This document shows positions 15,037-15,717 of a stretch of 15,717 nt of DNA, piece by piece. Position 1 is the first letter of the stretch. Each line of letters opens with the position of its first letter. The notes below the pieces were generated by a model. That model was not told the origin of the DNA and ran no database searches. It saw nothing but the letters and a program-made list of their open reading frames with translations. Made by a program: the position numbers and the translations under genes. This stretch comes from Bacteriovoracaceae bacterium UBA4573 (GTDB taxonomy: Bacteria; Bdellovibrionota; UBA1018; UBA923): positions 16,223 to 31,939 of the forward strand of contig DGKJ01000046.1 of the NCBI GenBank assembly GCA_002387735.1, given 5' to 3'.

Positions 15037-15717
15037 TTGAAATCCCCTCTTCGAGTTGTTTTCATGGGAACGCCCGATTTTGCTGTGCCTTCGTTAAAGG
15101 CGTTGGCCGCTGAGCGGGAATTGGTGGACCTTGTCGCCGTATATACCCAGCCCGATAGACCTGCCGGACGCGGGCAGAATCTAAAAAAATCGGCAGTAAA
15201 ATTAGCTGCTGAAGATTTGGGAATTCAAGTTTTTCAGTCCGAAAATATAAATTTGCCCGAAGAAGTACGGCGTTTGGCCGATCACCTTGCCGATGTGGTG
15301 GTCGTGGTAGCCTATGCTCAATTTTTAGGTGCAGCGATTTTAAATACACCGCGCCTCGGATGTTTGAACGTACATTCTTCTCTTTTACCGAAGTTCCGGG
15401 GAGCTGCTCCAATTCAATTTGCGATATGGACGGGCGAAAAAGAAAGTGGCGTCACGATTATGCGACTTGTGCGCAAAATGGATGCGGGGCCCATTTTAAT
15501 GCAAGAAAAGTTAGCAATTCCTGACACTATGACCGCACGAGAATTACACGATCAACTCGCGATTCTTGGCGCGCAGGCATTGGTAAAGACATTAGAGGGG
15601 CTGCGTTCAGGCACCGTGAACGAAGTCGAACAAAACGAGTCCCAAGCTACGTACGCCGCGCTTATTCGAAAAGAAGATGGCTTGCTTGATTTTTCTAAGT
15701 CGGGCGTAGAATTGTTG
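15037..15717 (+). CDS. fmt: Methionyl-tRNA formyltransferase, 5' part (3' end outside window)
   Basis: Fmt formylates the initiator Met-tRNA with 10-formyltetrahydrofolate; def later removes the formyl group. The first 227 residues are visible out of the usual 310-320, and the frame runs off the window. Using TTG at 15037, the protein begins MKSPLRVVFMGTPDFAVPSL, a standard Fmt N-terminus. Starting at ATG 15064 would cut the first beta strand. The catalytic residues are present: Asn111 and His113 (LNVHSSLLPKFRGAAPI) and Asp149 (KMDAGPIL). The VYTQPDRPAGRGQ loop (residues 36-48) is also typical. The start of the C-terminal tRNA-binding domain is just reached (TYAALIRKEDG). Identity is near certain; the start is likely. 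Confidence 0.95.
   Translation, partial: MKSPLRVVFMGTPDFAVPSLKALAAERELVDLVAVYTQPDRPAGRGQNLKKSAVKLAAEDLGIQVFQSENINLPEEVRRLADHLADVVVVVAYAQFLGAAILNTPRLGCLNVHSSLLPKFRGAAPIQFAIWTGEKESGVTIMRLVRKMDAGPILMQEKLAIPDTMTARELHDQLAILGAQALVKTLEGLRSGTVNEVEQNESQATYAALIRKEDGLLDFSKSGVELL

Noticed and set aside
15062..15412. Minus-strand 116-codon open frame within fmt
   Set aside because: It is antisense to the clearly conserved Fmt catalytic domain.

Overview
The window is a gene-dense, mid-GC chromosomal segment of a Gram-negative bacterium. It is almost entirely coding: the largest non-coding gap is 151 bases. Lipopolysaccharide-transport, outer-membrane and lipoprotein genes show a double-membrane cell. The gene mix and protein style (short DksA with intact tip, CFI-box protein, GCCYG-type Lgt, HD-like protein) suggest a member of the Bdellovibrionota/deltaproteobacterial grade. 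That placement is inference, not proof. I see no phage, IS element, CRISPR array, tRNA or rRNA.

Layout. (1) 1-4966, plus strand: the 3' part of ileS, then lspA, lgt, and a three-gene BtuF/BtuC/ABC-ATPase importer. The genes overlap or nearly touch, which looks like one translationally coupled operon. LspA and Lgt are two steps of lipoprotein maturation. (2) 4985-5863, minus strand: a secreted outer-membrane beta-barrel protein, divergent from (3). (3) 5906-10059, plus strand: a DksA/TraR-family regulator, galU, a secreted protein of unknown function, and priA. (4) 10067-12485, plus strand: a zinc-ribbon/CFI-box protein and a 475-residue protein with an HD-hydrolase-like N-terminus; both are functionally uncharacterised. 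(5) 12490-13269, minus strand: lepB, tail to tail with the HD-like gene and divergent from (6). (6) 13335-15717, plus strand: an LptG/LptF-type LPS exporter subunit, def and the 5' part of fmt.

How the genes work together. Two envelope themes recur: protein export and lipoprotein maturation (lspA, lgt, lepB), and envelope building (lptG-like, galU, the barrel protein). Three information-processing genes sit among them: ileS, priA, and the def/fmt pair that removes and adds the N-formyl group.

The most interesting signals are regulatory and domain-level. Four genes (galU, the CFI-box gene, lepB, lptG) lack a Shine-Dalgarno sequence and have a good -10 hexamer ending only 6-9 bases before the start codon, which predicts leaderless or near-leaderless mRNAs. 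The importer ATPase has lost the usual Q-loop glutamine and has LSWGE in place of LSGGE/Q. The zinc-ribbon/CFI-box and HD-like proteins look like under-described families. Most of the rest is conventional housekeeping sequence, and I found no convincing defence or mobile system.
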